Numbered from the stretch's first letter, positions 25,577 through 33,980 are shown. The stretch is DNA of 64,000 nt from Clostridium_AD sp050717535 (GCF_050717535.1 NZ_JBOITM010000074.1:32353-96352), one strand, 5' to 3'. Translations and numbers: made by a program. The notes: generated from the sequence alone by a model not told the origin.

Positions 25577-26536
25577 GTGAGGGATAGTAATGGAAGAAAC
25601 ATCAATTATTTAAGAGTATCAGTAACTGATAGATGTAATTTAAGATGTATATATTGCATGCCAGAAGAAGGAGTTAAAAGTCTAAGACATGAGGATATTC
25701 TGCGTTTTGAAGATACTCTGAAAATTGTAAAGGTAGCTACCACATTAGGTATTAATAAAATAAGATATACTGGTGGAGAACCTCTAGTTATGAAAAATAT
25801 AGACAAGTTAATATATGAAACTTCCAAACTACCAGGAATAGATGATATTTCTATAACTACAAATGGTATTTTGCTTTCTGATATGGCAGAGGATTTAAAA
25901 AAAGCAGGACTTAATAGAGTTAATATTAGCCTTGATACCCTTGATAGTGAAAAATATAAACGTATAACAAGGATAGGAAGTCTAGATAAAGTAATGGAAA
26001 GCATCTATAAGTGTTTATCCCTTGGGATAAAACCTGTAAAAATAAATACAGTATTAATGAGAGGTATTAATGATACAGAGTTTGAGGATTTTTTAAACTT
26101 AACTCGAGAGTTGCCAGTAGAAATAAGGTTTATAGAGCTTATGCCTATAGGTGAAGGTATTAAAATTTATGAAAAAAGTAAGATAAGCTTTATGGAAATA
26201 TTAAAGCTCCATCCTGAGTTAACACAAATAAAGACTCCTAAAAGCAGCACTGCGGAGTTGTACAAGTTAGCTGGGGCAAAAGGGAAAATAGGATTCATTA
26301 GTCCTATAAGTTGTAAATTTTGCTCGGATTGTAATAAAATAAGGCTTACTTCCACAGGTACAATTAAACCTTGTCTTCATTCAGAGGAAGAAATAAACCT
26401 TAGAGAATACCTAAATAATGAAGAAAAGCTTACAGAGGTATTAAAATCAGCAATTTATAATAAGCCACTTGAACATCATCTGAAGGAAGATAGTGTTAGT
26501 AGGAGTATTAAGGTGATGTCTCAAATAGGCGGCTAA
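25577..26536 (+). CDS. moaA: GTP 3',8-cyclase MoaA
   Basis: 319-residue radical SAM enzyme for the first step of pterin cofactor synthesis. GTG start at 25577 after GGAGGGG. The N-terminal cluster motif CNLRCIYCMPEEG and the C-terminal cluster cysteines CKFCSDCNKIRLTSTGTIKPCL are complete. The C-terminal double glycine (QIGG) needed for activity is present as the last two residues. Confidence 0.96.
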   Translation: MRDSNGRNINYLRVSVTDRCNLRCIYCMPEEGVKSLRHEDILRFEDTLKIVKVATTLGINKIRYTGGEPLVMKNIDKLIYETSKLPGIDDISITTNGILLSDMAEDLKKAGLNRVNISLDTLDSEKYKRITRIGSLDKVMESIYKCLSLGIKPVKINTVLMRGINDTEFEDFLNLTRELPVEIRFIELMPIGEGIKIYEKSKISFMEILKLHPELTQIKTPKSSTAELYKLAGAKGKIGFISPISCKFCSDCNKIRLTSTGTIKPCLHSEEEINLREYLNNEEKLTEVLKSAIYNKPLEHHLKEDSVSRSIKVMSQIGG

Positions 26537-26561
26537 ATAAACAAAAAAAAGGAGTTCGACA

Positions 26562-27041
26562 ATGAAATTTACTCATATAAATGATGAAGGAAGAGCCAAA
26601 ATGGTGGATGTATCTGAAAAACTTGACACTGCTAGAACAGCTGTAGCAACTGGGTCAATTTCTATGAAAAGAGAAACTCTGGAAAGAATAAAAGAGGGTG
26701 CTATTTCAAAAGGCGATGTACTAGCTGTAGCCCAGGTGGGTGGAATTATGGGTGCAAAAAGCACTTCTCAAATAATACCAATGTGCCATGCAATAATGAT
26801 ATCAGGTTGCGACATTAGCTTTAATATTGATTTTGAAAACAATAAAATTGAAATAACCGCAACCACCAAGACTGTAGGAAAAACAGGCATCGAAATGGAA
26901 GCACTAACTGCAGTATCTGTTGCAGCACTAACTATTTATGATATGTGCAAGGCAATTGATAGGGGAATGGTTATAAATAATATTATGCTTATCAAAAAAA
27001 GTGGTGGAAAATCAGGAATATTTGAAAGGAAGGGATTGTAA
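26562..27041 (+). CDS. moaC: Cyclic pyranopterin monophosphate synthase MoaC
   Basis: 159 residues. MVDVSEKLDTARTAVATG start region, IPMCHAIMISG with the catalytic His, and GKTGIEMEALTAVSVAALTIYDMCKAID, all family hallmarks. Partner of MoaA. Its stop overlaps the MOSC gene start (TAATG). Confidence 0.96.
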   Translation: MKFTHINDEGRAKMVDVSEKLDTARTAVATGSISMKRETLERIKEGAISKGDVLAVAQVGGIMGAKSTSQIIPMCHAIMISGCDISFNIDFENNKIEITATTKTVGKTGIEMEALTAVSVAALTIYDMCKAIDRGMVINNIMLIKKSGGKSGIFERKGL

Positions 27042-27475
27042 TGGCAAAGGTAACTGCTGTAAATATAAGTGAGAAGAAAGGGGTAATAAAACACCCTATA
27101 GAAAGTGGATTTTTTAAAATTGATCATGGTATTGTAGGTGATGCACACGCAGGAAATTGGCATAGACAGGTAAGTTTTCTTGGTGAGGAGAGCATTGATA
27201 AAATGAGAGCTACTGGAGTAGAAGGATTATGTTCAGGGAAGTTTGCTGAAAACCTTACTACAGAGGGAATAGTTTTGTATGAGCTACCTGTTGGGACTAA
27301 GCTTAAAATTGGAGAAGTAGTTTTAGAGGTAACCCAGATAGGAAAGGAATGTCATAAAGGTTGCGAAATTATGAAACTAGTTGGAGATTGTATAATGCCA
27401 AGAGAAGGTATATTTGCCAAAGTACTAGAAGAGGGTTATATCAAAGCTGGAGATGAAATTGTAGTGGAGGAATAA
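27041..27475 (+). CDS. MOSC domain protein
   Basis: 144 residues. Stand-alone MOSC domain: DHGIVGDAHAGNWHRQVSFLGEESIDKM near the middle, CSGKFAENLTTEG, and the conserved Cys in IGKECHKGC. MOSC proteins carry sulfur or bind the pterin cofactor; single-domain versions often sit in moa/moe operons. Last gene of this transcript as far as seen; no strong terminator follows before the next leader. Confidence 0.92.
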   Translation: MAKVTAVNISEKKGVIKHPIESGFFKIDHGIVGDAHAGNWHRQVSFLGEESIDKMRATGVEGLCSGKFAENLTTEGIVLYELPVGTKLKIGEVVLEVTQIGKECHKGCEIMKLVGDCIMPREGIFAKVLEEGYIKAGDEIVVEE

Positions 27476-27574
27476 GTTATGTAATATTTATTTTCTAAAA
27501 TAGAGGAATATTAGATTAAATGTGTAAATATATATTGTATAAGCAATTCTATTTCTAACTAGTTTTGTTACAAA

Positions 27575-27720
27575 TTATCTTGTACTCCAATCTTATTTAG
27601 CCTTAAGGGTAAGGTATTTAAGACGTTAGGGTGTAGAGAGTGATTTCTGCATCTGCCATTGTGCGAAGGAGTTCATATTCAAAAGGATATTTATGCCTTT
27701 TGAATATGGACTCTTTTTAT
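27575..27720 (+). promoter_or_regulatory. Divergent Moco/Tuco-like leader with terminator before aor
   Basis: The 302-base gap holds TACTCCAATCTTATTT, GCCTTAAGGG, AGACGTTAGGGTG (27621-27633) and TGCCATTGTGCGAAGGAG, in the same order and spacing as the tupA riboswitch (CTCCGAGTC, CCTAAGGG, GACCGTTAGGGTT, GCCTTCCATTT...AAGGGG). Its 3' block GGAG is also the base of an 18-bp terminator stem (27669-27686 with 27696-27713) followed by TTTTTATTTTT. So ligand state could switch between riboswitch fold and terminator. The terminator is certain; the riboswitch assignment is by comparison only. Confidence 0.6.
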
Positions 27721-27777
27721 TTTTAAAAATAAGGAGGTGTGAGTTGGAATCTTGCGTGCAAGATATCCAGCAAAAAA

Positions 27778-28257
27778 ATGGCAAAACAATTAATAATTTC
27801 ACCAGAAAAATGCACCGGTTGCAGAACCTGCGAAATGGCTTGTTCATTTGCAAAGACAAATGCATTTAATCCACAAAATTCAGCAGTATCAGTTTTTCAG
27901 TATGATGAAGCAATGATATCTGTGCCAGTAATGTGTCTTCAGTGTGAAGATCCATACTGTATGAAGGTATGTGTAGTGGGAGCTATTACTAAGAATGAAA
28001 ACGATACCGTAGTAGTTAATCAGGATAAATGTATAGGTTGTAAGCTTTGTATTAGTGCTTGTCCATTTGGAAATATGAGTTTTAATGCAGAAAAAAAAGT
28101 ATTAGTTAAATGTGATTTATGTGATGGTAATCCGAAGTGTGCAGAATTTTGCCCTTCAGGAGCAATAGAGTTTAGAGAGGCGAGTCCCTATGAACTTAAT
28201 AAGAAAAAGTTAGTTGCAGATAAATTCAGAGATTTATTAGCGGAGGTGGATAAATAA
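27778..28257 (+). CDS. Ferredoxin-like small subunit of aldehyde oxidoreductase
   Basis: 159 residues from ATG 27778 (MAKQLIISPEKCTGCRTC). HycB/CooF-type protein with four cluster motifs: CTGCRTCEMAC, CLQCEDPYCMKVC, CIGCKLCISACP and CDLCDGNPKCAEFCP, i.e. four 4Fe-4S clusters. It should wire the tungsten subunit to the NuoEFG-like module. The only good ribosome site, AAGGAGGTG (27731-27739), is 39 bases upstream of this ATG, and the best placed start behind it (TTG 27744) is out of frame by one base; see findings. Stop overlaps the next gene (TAATG). Confidence 0.88.
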   Translation: MAKQLIISPEKCTGCRTCEMACSFAKTNAFNPQNSAVSVFQYDEAMISVPVMCLQCEDPYCMKVCVVGAITKNENDTVVVNQDKCIGCKLCISACPFGNMSFNAEKKVLVKCDLCDGNPKCAEFCPSGAIEFREASPYELNKKKLVADKFRDLLAEVDK

Positions 28258-30065
28258 TGTTTGGATGGATGGGAAAAATTTTGAGAGTAAATTTATCAAA
28301 TGGTGATATAAATATAGAAAATCTGAACATGGAGGATGCTAAACTCTACATTGGTGGAAGGGGACTTGGAACAAAGATATTTATGGATGAAGTTGAACCT
28401 ACTGTGAAACCTTTTAGCCCAGAAAATAAACTGATATTTATTACAGGACCACTTACTGGAACTTTCGGAGCATCTGCAGGACGATATGAGGTGGTAGCAA
28501 AGGCACCACTTACTGGAACTATAGGAGCATCAAATTCAGGGGGGCATTTTGGACCTGAACTTAAATTTGCAGGGTATGATGGAATAATATTTGAAGGTAA
28601 ATCTGAAAAACCCGTTTATTTATATGTTAATAATGATAATGTGGAACTTAGAAGTGCAGAGCATCTATGGGGTAAAACTGTTTTTGAAACTACAGATGAT
28701 GTGCTTAAGGAAACGGATCTAAATGCAAGGGTAGCTTGCATTGGACCTGCAGGAGAAAAACTTGTACTCTTTGCTACAGTTATGAATGATAAACATAGAG
28801 CTGCAGGAAGATCAGGGCTTGGTGCTGTTATGGGTTCTAAAAATCTCAAGGCTGTGGTAGTTAGAGGTACAGGCACTGTAGAAGTGGCAAAACCAGCAGA
28901 ATTCATGGCTGCCTGCACAGATGCAAGGGCTAAGATTAAAGCTAATCCAGTAACAGGTGTGGGATTACCCACTTATGGTAGTCAAATACTTGTTAACATA
29001 TTAAATCAATCAGGGGGACTTCCAACTAGAAACTGGAGAGATGGAGGAGTATTCGAAAATGCGGAGGAGATAAGCGGGGAAGCACTTACTGAAAAATATT
29101 TAGTTAAAGCTAAAGGTTGCTTTGCTTGCTCAATTGGATGTGGACGTTTAACTAAAATTAAAGATGGAAAATTCAAAAGTTCTGGTGAAGGTCCTGAATA
29201 TGAGGCAGGTTGGTCCTTTGGAGCAGATTGTGGGGTTAAAGAGCTGGATGCAGTTTGCAAGGCTAATTTTATATGTAATGAGTATGGACTGGATCCTATA
29301 ACTCTTGGCTCAACAATAGCATGTGCAATGGAACTTTATGATAAAGGCTTAATTACAAAGGATGAATTAGGTGGAGAACTTAAATTTGGAGATGCAGAGG
29401 CAGTAGTGAACTTTACACTGAAGACTGCAAAAAGAGAAGGATTTGGTGACAAACTTGCAGAGGGTTCTTATAGGCTTGCTGAGTCTTATGGTCATAGTGA
29501 ACTTTCTATGTCTGTTAAAAAACAGGAGATGTCAGCCTATGATGCAAGAGCAATTCAAGGTATAGGGCTTGGATTTGCAACATCCAACAGAGGGGCATGC
29601 CATGTAAGAGGCTATATGATATCACCTGAAATACTTGGGCTACCTCAAAAACTTGATCCACTTGTAACAACTGATAAAGCTCAGTGGTTAATTATTTTTC
29701 AAGACCTTACTGCAGTAGTGGATTCGGCGGGAATATGTTTATTTACAACTTTTGCTATTGGACTTCCCGAAATCTCTGCAATGATTAGAACAGCTATAGG
29801 TTACGATTATACAGATGAAGAGATTTTAAGGGCGGGAGAAAGAATATGGAATTTAGAGAAGCTTTTCAATTTGAAAGCTGGGTTTACAAAGGCCGATGAC
29901 ACATTACCTGAAAGATTACTTAAAGAACCACTACCAGAGGGACCAGGGAAAGGCATGGTTGTAGAACTGGATACTATGCTAGGTGAGTATTATTCACTAC
30001 GTGGTTGGGACAAAGAAAGTATTCCAACAGAGGCAAAGATTAAAGAATTGTCTATAGTTTATTAA
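28257..30065 (+). CDS. aor: Tungsten aldehyde:ferredoxin oxidoreductase, large subunit
   Basis: 602 residues. Oxidises aldehydes to acids, or the reverse with low-potential electrons, using a bis-pyranopterin tungsten cofactor. Cluster ligands CFACSIGC place cysteines at 288, 291 and 295, with the fourth at 494 (SAGICLF), matching the positions I recall for the archaeal prototype. Pterin-binding parts IGGRGLGTKIF, ASNSGGHFGPELKFAG and GPAGEKLVLFA are present, as is AAGRSGLGAVMGSKNLKA. ATG overlaps the preceding stop. Substrate cannot be told; acetaldehyde is plausible given the nearby eut locus. Confidence 0.93.
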   Translation: MFGWMGKILRVNLSNGDINIENLNMEDAKLYIGGRGLGTKIFMDEVEPTVKPFSPENKLIFITGPLTGTFGASAGRYEVVAKAPLTGTIGASNSGGHFGPELKFAGYDGIIFEGKSEKPVYLYVNNDNVELRSAEHLWGKTVFETTDDVLKETDLNARVACIGPAGEKLVLFATVMNDKHRAAGRSGLGAVMGSKNLKAVVVRGTGTVEVAKPAEFMAACTDARAKIKANPVTGVGLPTYGSQILVNILNQSGGLPTRNWRDGGVFENAEEISGEALTEKYLVKAKGCFACSIGCGRLTKIKDGKFKSSGEGPEYEAGWSFGADCGVKELDAVCKANFICNEYGLDPITLGSTIACAMELYDKGLITKDELGGELKFGDAEAVVNFTLKTAKREGFGDKLAEGSYRLAESYGHSELSMSVKKQEMSAYDARAIQGIGLGFATSNRGACHVRGYMISPEILGLPQKLDPLVTTDKAQWLIIFQDLTAVVDSAGICLFTTFAIGLPEISAMIRTAIGYDYTDEEILRAGERIWNLEKLFNLKAGFTKADDTLPERLLKEPLPEGPGKGMVVELDTMLGEYYSLRGWDKESIPTEAKIKELSIVY

Positions 30066-30071
30066 ATAAAG

Positions 30072-30104
30072 TTAGCATGCATTATTTAAGATTTTGCATG
30101 CTAA
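30072..30104 (+). other. Hairpin between aor and the moaD-like gene
   Basis: Perfect 10-bp arms TTAGCATGCA (30072-30081) and TGCATGCTAA (30095-30104), 13-base loop, followed by only TTTAAT. Likely a weak terminator or mRNA 3'-end stabiliser that sets aor above the downstream genes. Confidence 0.55.
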
Positions 30105-30142
30105 TTTAATAGGTTTATAGTTTGTAAATATGAGGTGTGATA

Positions 30143-30412
30143 ATGAAGGTTAAATTTTTTGCGTATATAAGGGATTATACAAAAACTAAAGAAGTAGAAA
30201 TAAGTGGATGTAATACAGTATTGGAACTTTTAAACTTATTAAGTGATAAATATGGTAAAAATCTAAGACAAACATTATTTAAAAATTCCCAGTTAAGTGA
30301 TGAAATTATTATATTAGTTAATGGAAGACATATTATACATTTAAATGGCATTAAAACAGAAATTACTGAAAATGATGAAATATCCATATTTCCTGTAGTG
30401 GCAGGAGGCTAA
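30143..30412 (+). CDS. MoaD-like sulfur carrier protein
   Basis: 89 residues from ATG 30143 (GAGGTG upstream). Ubiquitin-like fold: VKFFAYIRDYTKTKEVEI, LLNLLSDKYG, IIILVNGRHIIHLNG, and the C-terminal IFPVVAGG, whose terminal Gly-Gly is adenylated and thiocarboxylated by an E1-like enzyme. Members beside aor genes are thought to serve the tungsten cofactor. A candidate E1 partner is the minus-strand gene at 34043-35506. Confidence 0.88.
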   Translation: MKVKFFAYIRDYTKTKEVEISGCNTVLELLNLLSDKYGKNLRQTLFKNSQLSDEIIILVNGRHIIHLNGIKTEITENDEISIFPVVAGG

Positions 30413-30445
30413 ACGGGAAAAATATTAGTAGAAGGTGAGAATTTT

Positions 30446-30934
30446 ATGGTTACATCTGAGGTATTTGTGGATTTATCACATGTAGATGAAATTTTAAATA
30501 GACATTCAAAGGAGCAGAGGTATACATTAGCAATTCTTCAGGATATACAAAAGGAATATAAGTATATTCCAAGAGAAGCCCTTAATAAAGTTTCAGATTA
30601 TCTGAGTATTCCTCTAAGCAAGCTATATGGTATGGCTACATTTTATAAAGCTTTAAGTCTTGTTCCAAAAGGAGAAAACATAATAACAGTATGCGATGGT
30701 ACGGCTTGTCATGTACGAGGTTCAGTTGGGGTACTAGAACAAATACAAAATTATCTCCATATCATGCCAGGAGAAACAACTGAAAATAGAAAATTTTCAC
30801 TTCAGACTGTAAATTGTTTAGGTTCTTGTGCAATTGCACCTGTAATGGTTGTGAATGATAAATATTATGGCAAGGTTACTCCAAATATGATTAGAGATAT
30901 TCTTAATCAATATGGGGGTGAAATTGATGAATAG
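30446..30934 (+). CDS. NuoE/HydC-like 2Fe-2S subunit
   Basis: 162-residue thioredoxin-like ferredoxin. Helical N-terminal part (LAILQDIQKEYKYIPREAL, LSIPLSKLYGMATFYKAL), then the four cluster ligands in VCDGTACHVRG and NCLGSCAIAP. Forms the entry module with the NuoF-like protein. Overlaps that gene by 8 bases. Confidence 0.93.
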   Translation: MVTSEVFVDLSHVDEILNRHSKEQRYTLAILQDIQKEYKYIPREALNKVSDYLSIPLSKLYGMATFYKALSLVPKGENIITVCDGTACHVRGSVGVLEQIQNYLHIMPGETTENRKFSLQTVNCLGSCAIAPVMVVNDKYYGKVTPNMIRDILNQYGGEIDE

Positions 30935-32735
30935 TGTTAATAAGGATAAAAGAATAATTTATGTATGCTGTGGTACAGGATGCCTCGCTAATGGTAGCAA
31001 AGAAATATATGAGACTTTAAAGAAAAAAATTGAAGATATAGGTGCACCCATAGCAGTAGAAACTTATATAAAACCAACGGGGTGCAATGGACTTTGTGAA
31101 AAGGGACCAATTGTAAAGATTATGCCTGATGATATCTCCTATTTTAAAGTGAAGGAGAAGGACATAGAGGAAATTATTGAGAAAACTATAATAAAGGGAG
31201 AGGTAATTGATAGGCTTCTCTACTTTGACCTATCATTGGGTAAAAAAGTTAAATCCCATAAGGAAAGTGAATTCTATAAGAGGCAGATGAAAATTGCCTT
31301 AAGAAATATTGGAGAAATAGATCCTACAAGCATTGATGATTATATTAAAAGAGGAGGCTTTAAGGCTCTAAGAAAAGCAATCTTTGATGTACCTAAGAAA
31401 AATATAATAGAAGAGGTTTCAAAATCTGGTCTTAGAGGAAGAGGTGGTGCTGGTTTTCTAACTGGTAGAAAGTGGAGTCAGTGCGAAAAAATAGACAGTT
31501 TTCCTAAATATGTGGTATGTAACGGAGATGAAGGTGATCCTGGTGCTTTTATGGATAGAAGCATTCTGGAGGGAGACCCTGGTAATGTAATAGAGGCTAT
31601 GACAATATGCGCCTATGCTATTAATTCTCATAGTGGTTTTGCGTACATAAGGGATGAATACAATCTTGCTATAACAAACATATCAAAGATGATTGAACAA
31701 GCAAGAAGTTTAGGATACCTTGGCAAAAACATAATGGGTAGTGGTTTTGATTTTGATATTGATATTGTCAGAGGTGGAGGTGCTTTTGTATGCGGAGAGT
31801 CTACAGCACTTATGGCATCTATTGAAGGTAAAGTTGGAGAACCTAGAGCCAAATATATACACTCTGTTGAAAAAGGATTATGGGGACAACCTACCATATT
31901 AAATAATGTAGAGACATGGGCAAATATACCAGAAATAATTCTAAAAGGTGGAGAGTGGTATAGCTCTATTGGTACTGAAAACAGTAAAGGAACTAAAGTA
32001 TTTTCATTGGTTGGTAAGGTTAAAAATACAGGGCTTGTAGAAGTCCCAATGGGTACTACTCTAAGGGAACTAATATATGACATAGGTGGAGGAGTAATAG
32101 GTAACAAAAAGTTTAAGGCCGTTCAAATAGGTGGACCATCAGGAGCCTGCATACCCGAGCAGTATCTTGATTTAAAAGTGGACTATGAATCTCTTGCTAA
32201 GGCAGATGCCATTATGGGTTCTGGTGGTATGATTGTTATGGACGAGCGAAACTGTATGGTTGATGTAGCTAAGTATTATTTGAATTTTCTTTCTGAGGAA
32301 TCCTGTGGAAAATGCACACCTTGTAGAGAAGGGATAAGAAGGATGCTGGAGATACTTAATGATATATGCGAAGGACGTGGAAGAGAAGGGGATATTGAAA
32401 GAATCATTAAAATATCCGATACGGTTTTGGAAGCTTCGCTATGTGGACTTGGAAAAAGTGCGCCAAATCCTATTTTATCTGCAATAAAGTATTTTAGAAA
32501 TGAATTTGATGAGCATATAAGGGATAAAAGATGTTCTGCAGGCGTATGTAAAGAACTAACCACTTTTTATATTGATACAGATAAATGTATTGGTTGTGGC
32601 CTCTGTAAGAAGAATTGTCCTTCTGATGCGATAACGGGAGAAATTAAAAAGGCACATATAATTAATCTAGATAAATGTACTAAGTGTGGAAATTGTATAA
32701 ATAACTGCAAATTTAATGCAGTAATGGTTAAATAG
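30927..32735 (+). CDS. NuoF/HydB-like NADH-binding flavoprotein
   Basis: 603 residues from ATG 30927 behind GGGGGTG. Order: thioredoxin-like 2Fe-2S domain (CCGTGC, GCNGLC; residues 14-57), FMN/NAD domain (GRGGAGFLTGRKW, CNGDEGDPGAFMDR, GGGAFVCGESTALMASIEG), N-module 4Fe-4S motif CGKCTPCREG, and two C-terminal ferredoxin motifs (CIGCGLCKKNCP, CTKCGNCINNC). This architecture is that of HydB/NfnB-like bifurcating flavoproteins rather than complex I NuoF. It would link NAD(H) and ferredoxin to aldehyde oxidation. Confidence 0.93.
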   Translation: MNSVNKDKRIIYVCCGTGCLANGSKEIYETLKKKIEDIGAPIAVETYIKPTGCNGLCEKGPIVKIMPDDISYFKVKEKDIEEIIEKTIIKGEVIDRLLYFDLSLGKKVKSHKESEFYKRQMKIALRNIGEIDPTSIDDYIKRGGFKALRKAIFDVPKKNIIEEVSKSGLRGRGGAGFLTGRKWSQCEKIDSFPKYVVCNGDEGDPGAFMDRSILEGDPGNVIEAMTICAYAINSHSGFAYIRDEYNLAITNISKMIEQARSLGYLGKNIMGSGFDFDIDIVRGGGAFVCGESTALMASIEGKVGEPRAKYIHSVEKGLWGQPTILNNVETWANIPEIILKGGEWYSSIGTENSKGTKVFSLVGKVKNTGLVEVPMGTTLRELIYDIGGGVIGNKKFKAVQIGGPSGACIPEQYLDLKVDYESLAKADAIMGSGGMIVMDERNCMVDVAKYYLNFLSEESCGKCTPCREGIRRMLEILNDICEGRGREGDIERIIKISDTVLEASLCGLGKSAPNPILSAIKYFRNEFDEHIRDKRCSAGVCKELTTFYIDTDKCIGCGLCKKNCPSDAITGEIKKAHIINLDKCTKCGNCINNCKFNAVMVK

Positions 32736-32746
32736 GGGGTGACATC

Positions 32747-33511
32747 ATGAAAATAACGATAGATGGTAAACAATATGAAGCTGAGAAGGGAGAGTATATA
32801 CTTAGTGTTTGTAAAAGAAATGGAATTGCTATACCCACTCTTTGCGATAGTGATGCACTTCCAGGTCAAGGTAGTTGCAGACTATGTATTGTAGAAGTTA
32901 TTGACAGAGGTTGGGCAAAAGTTGTAACTTCATGCTTATATCCAATAACAAAGGAAGTAGAGGTACTTACTAAATCAGAAAAAATAATGAGTATGAGAAA
33001 AACAATAATTACGCTTCTTACTGCACGTGCTCCGAGAAATGAGTACATGATAAAGTTAAAAAATGAGTATGGTGTACTTGATGAGGAAATAGAAAGATTT
33101 AAGTTGGATGACTTGGAGAATTGTATACTTTGTGGACTTTGTGTAAAAGCTTGTGAAGAAGTAGGTATCAATGCCATATCAACTGTAAACAGGGGTGTAA
33201 CGAAAAAAATATCTACTCCTTATGATGAACCTTCAGACAGTTGTATAGGCTGTGGTGCATGTAGTTTTGTTTGCCCAACTGGGGCTATAGTAATGAAGGA
33301 CACTAAAGATATAAGGACTATTTGGGGAAAGACATTTAAACTTTTAAAATGTGAGAAATGCGGACGGTATTTCACTACTAAAGAGAACTTCGATTATGTT
33401 ACAAAAAAATTAAATGAATCTAAAAGAGAAGAACTATGTGAAGATTGCAAAAAGAAAATTGTTTCAGAAAAATTTAGAGACGTATCTGAAAATATTAATC
33501 TTAACAATTAA
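32747..33511 (+). CDS. NuoG N-terminal-like iron-sulfur subunit with extra Cys4 tail
   Basis: 254 residues. 2Fe-2S domain with C33, C44, C47 and C63; two 4Fe-4S motifs, C126-C136 (CILCGLCVKAC) and C166-C176 (CIGCGACSFVC). The molybdopterin domain of true NuoG is absent. Residues 198-240 add two CxxC pairs (C202/C205 and C231/C234), a zinc-ribbon or rubredoxin-like tail. Start ATG behind GGGGGTG. Last intact gene of the aor operon, completing a predicted five-subunit complex. Confidence 0.9.
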   Translation: MKITIDGKQYEAEKGEYILSVCKRNGIAIPTLCDSDALPGQGSCRLCIVEVIDRGWAKVVTSCLYPITKEVEVLTKSEKIMSMRKTIITLLTARAPRNEYMIKLKNEYGVLDEEIERFKLDDLENCILCGLCVKACEEVGINAISTVNRGVTKKISTPYDEPSDSCIGCGACSFVCPTGAIVMKDTKDIRTIWGKTFKLLKCEKCGRYFTTKENFDYVTKKLNESKREELCEDCKKKIVSEKFRDVSENINLNN

Positions 33512-33530
33512 TAATTAGACAATTGCTTAT

Positions 33531-33599
33531 TGTCCCAAAATAAAACACTGTCCTAAAATGAGTCGGTATAAAATAGACGAAGTGTTTTAAATTGGGACA
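33531..33599. repeat. Small inverted-repeat element (MITE-like scar)
   Basis: 19-bp ends TGTCCCAAAATAAAACACT (33531-33549) and its reverse complement with two mismatches (33581-33599) enclose 31 bases. The outer TGTCCC/GGGACA ends look like transposon termini. The truncated moaD copy begins 38 bases after it, so this is probably a transposition scar. Confidence 0.6.
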
Positions 33600-33636
33600 G
33601 TCAATATTTTTTTTGAAATTACTTTATTTTATGTAA

Positions 33637-33795
33637 CTGAAACAAGGTGAAACTACAGAAGATGTTATTGCTATTTTAGGAATAGATAAATCTGAGGTTG
33701 CAATATTACTTGTTAATGGACGGGATGGACAATTTGACAAGCCTCTTTTAGAAGGAGATCTAATTGCACTTTTCCCACCGGTTGGGGGAGGATAA
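33637..33795 (+). pseudogene. C-terminal remnant of a second MoaD-like gene
   Basis: 52 sense codons read as the last two thirds of a MoaD/ThiS protein: VAILLVNGRDGQFDKPLLEG, then LIALFPPVGGG with the Gly-Gly tail. A TAA (33634-33636) lies directly in front and no start codon is in frame, so the N-terminal third is gone, apparently lost with the inverted-repeat element upstream. Its stop overlaps the following ATG. Confidence 0.8.
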
Positions 33796-33956
33796 TGGAG
33801 TTTGTGGAAAAAAACATGGAAATGAGAGGAATGAAAAGAGTAGAAATAGTAAATTATAAAATACCAGCTACTGTAGTTATTTTACGATGTAGAGAAGACC
33901 TCATAGATCGAATGATAATTGCTTTCCGTTTAAGATTCTTATCAGCTGGAGGATAA
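33795..33956 (+). CDS. 53-codon ORF with C-terminal Gly-Gly, unknown
   Basis: Not recognised. ATG 33795 overlaps the moaD remnant stop; GGGGGAGG precedes it by three bases, and a second possible start is ATG 33831 (MKRVEIVNY). Predicted short strands (VEIVNYKIPATVVILRC) and a helix, ending in LSAGG. The terminal Gly-Gly and the position after a MoaD remnant and before a tandem E1-like gene suggest a degenerate carrier protein, but it is too short for a ubiquitin-like fold and may be a remnant. A terminator follows at 33981. Confidence 0.45.
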   Translation: MEFVEKNMEMRGMKRVEIVNYKIPATVVILRCREDLIDRMIIAFRLRFLSAGG

Positions 33957-33980
33957 TAAAATATGAGAGGATATATTCAT

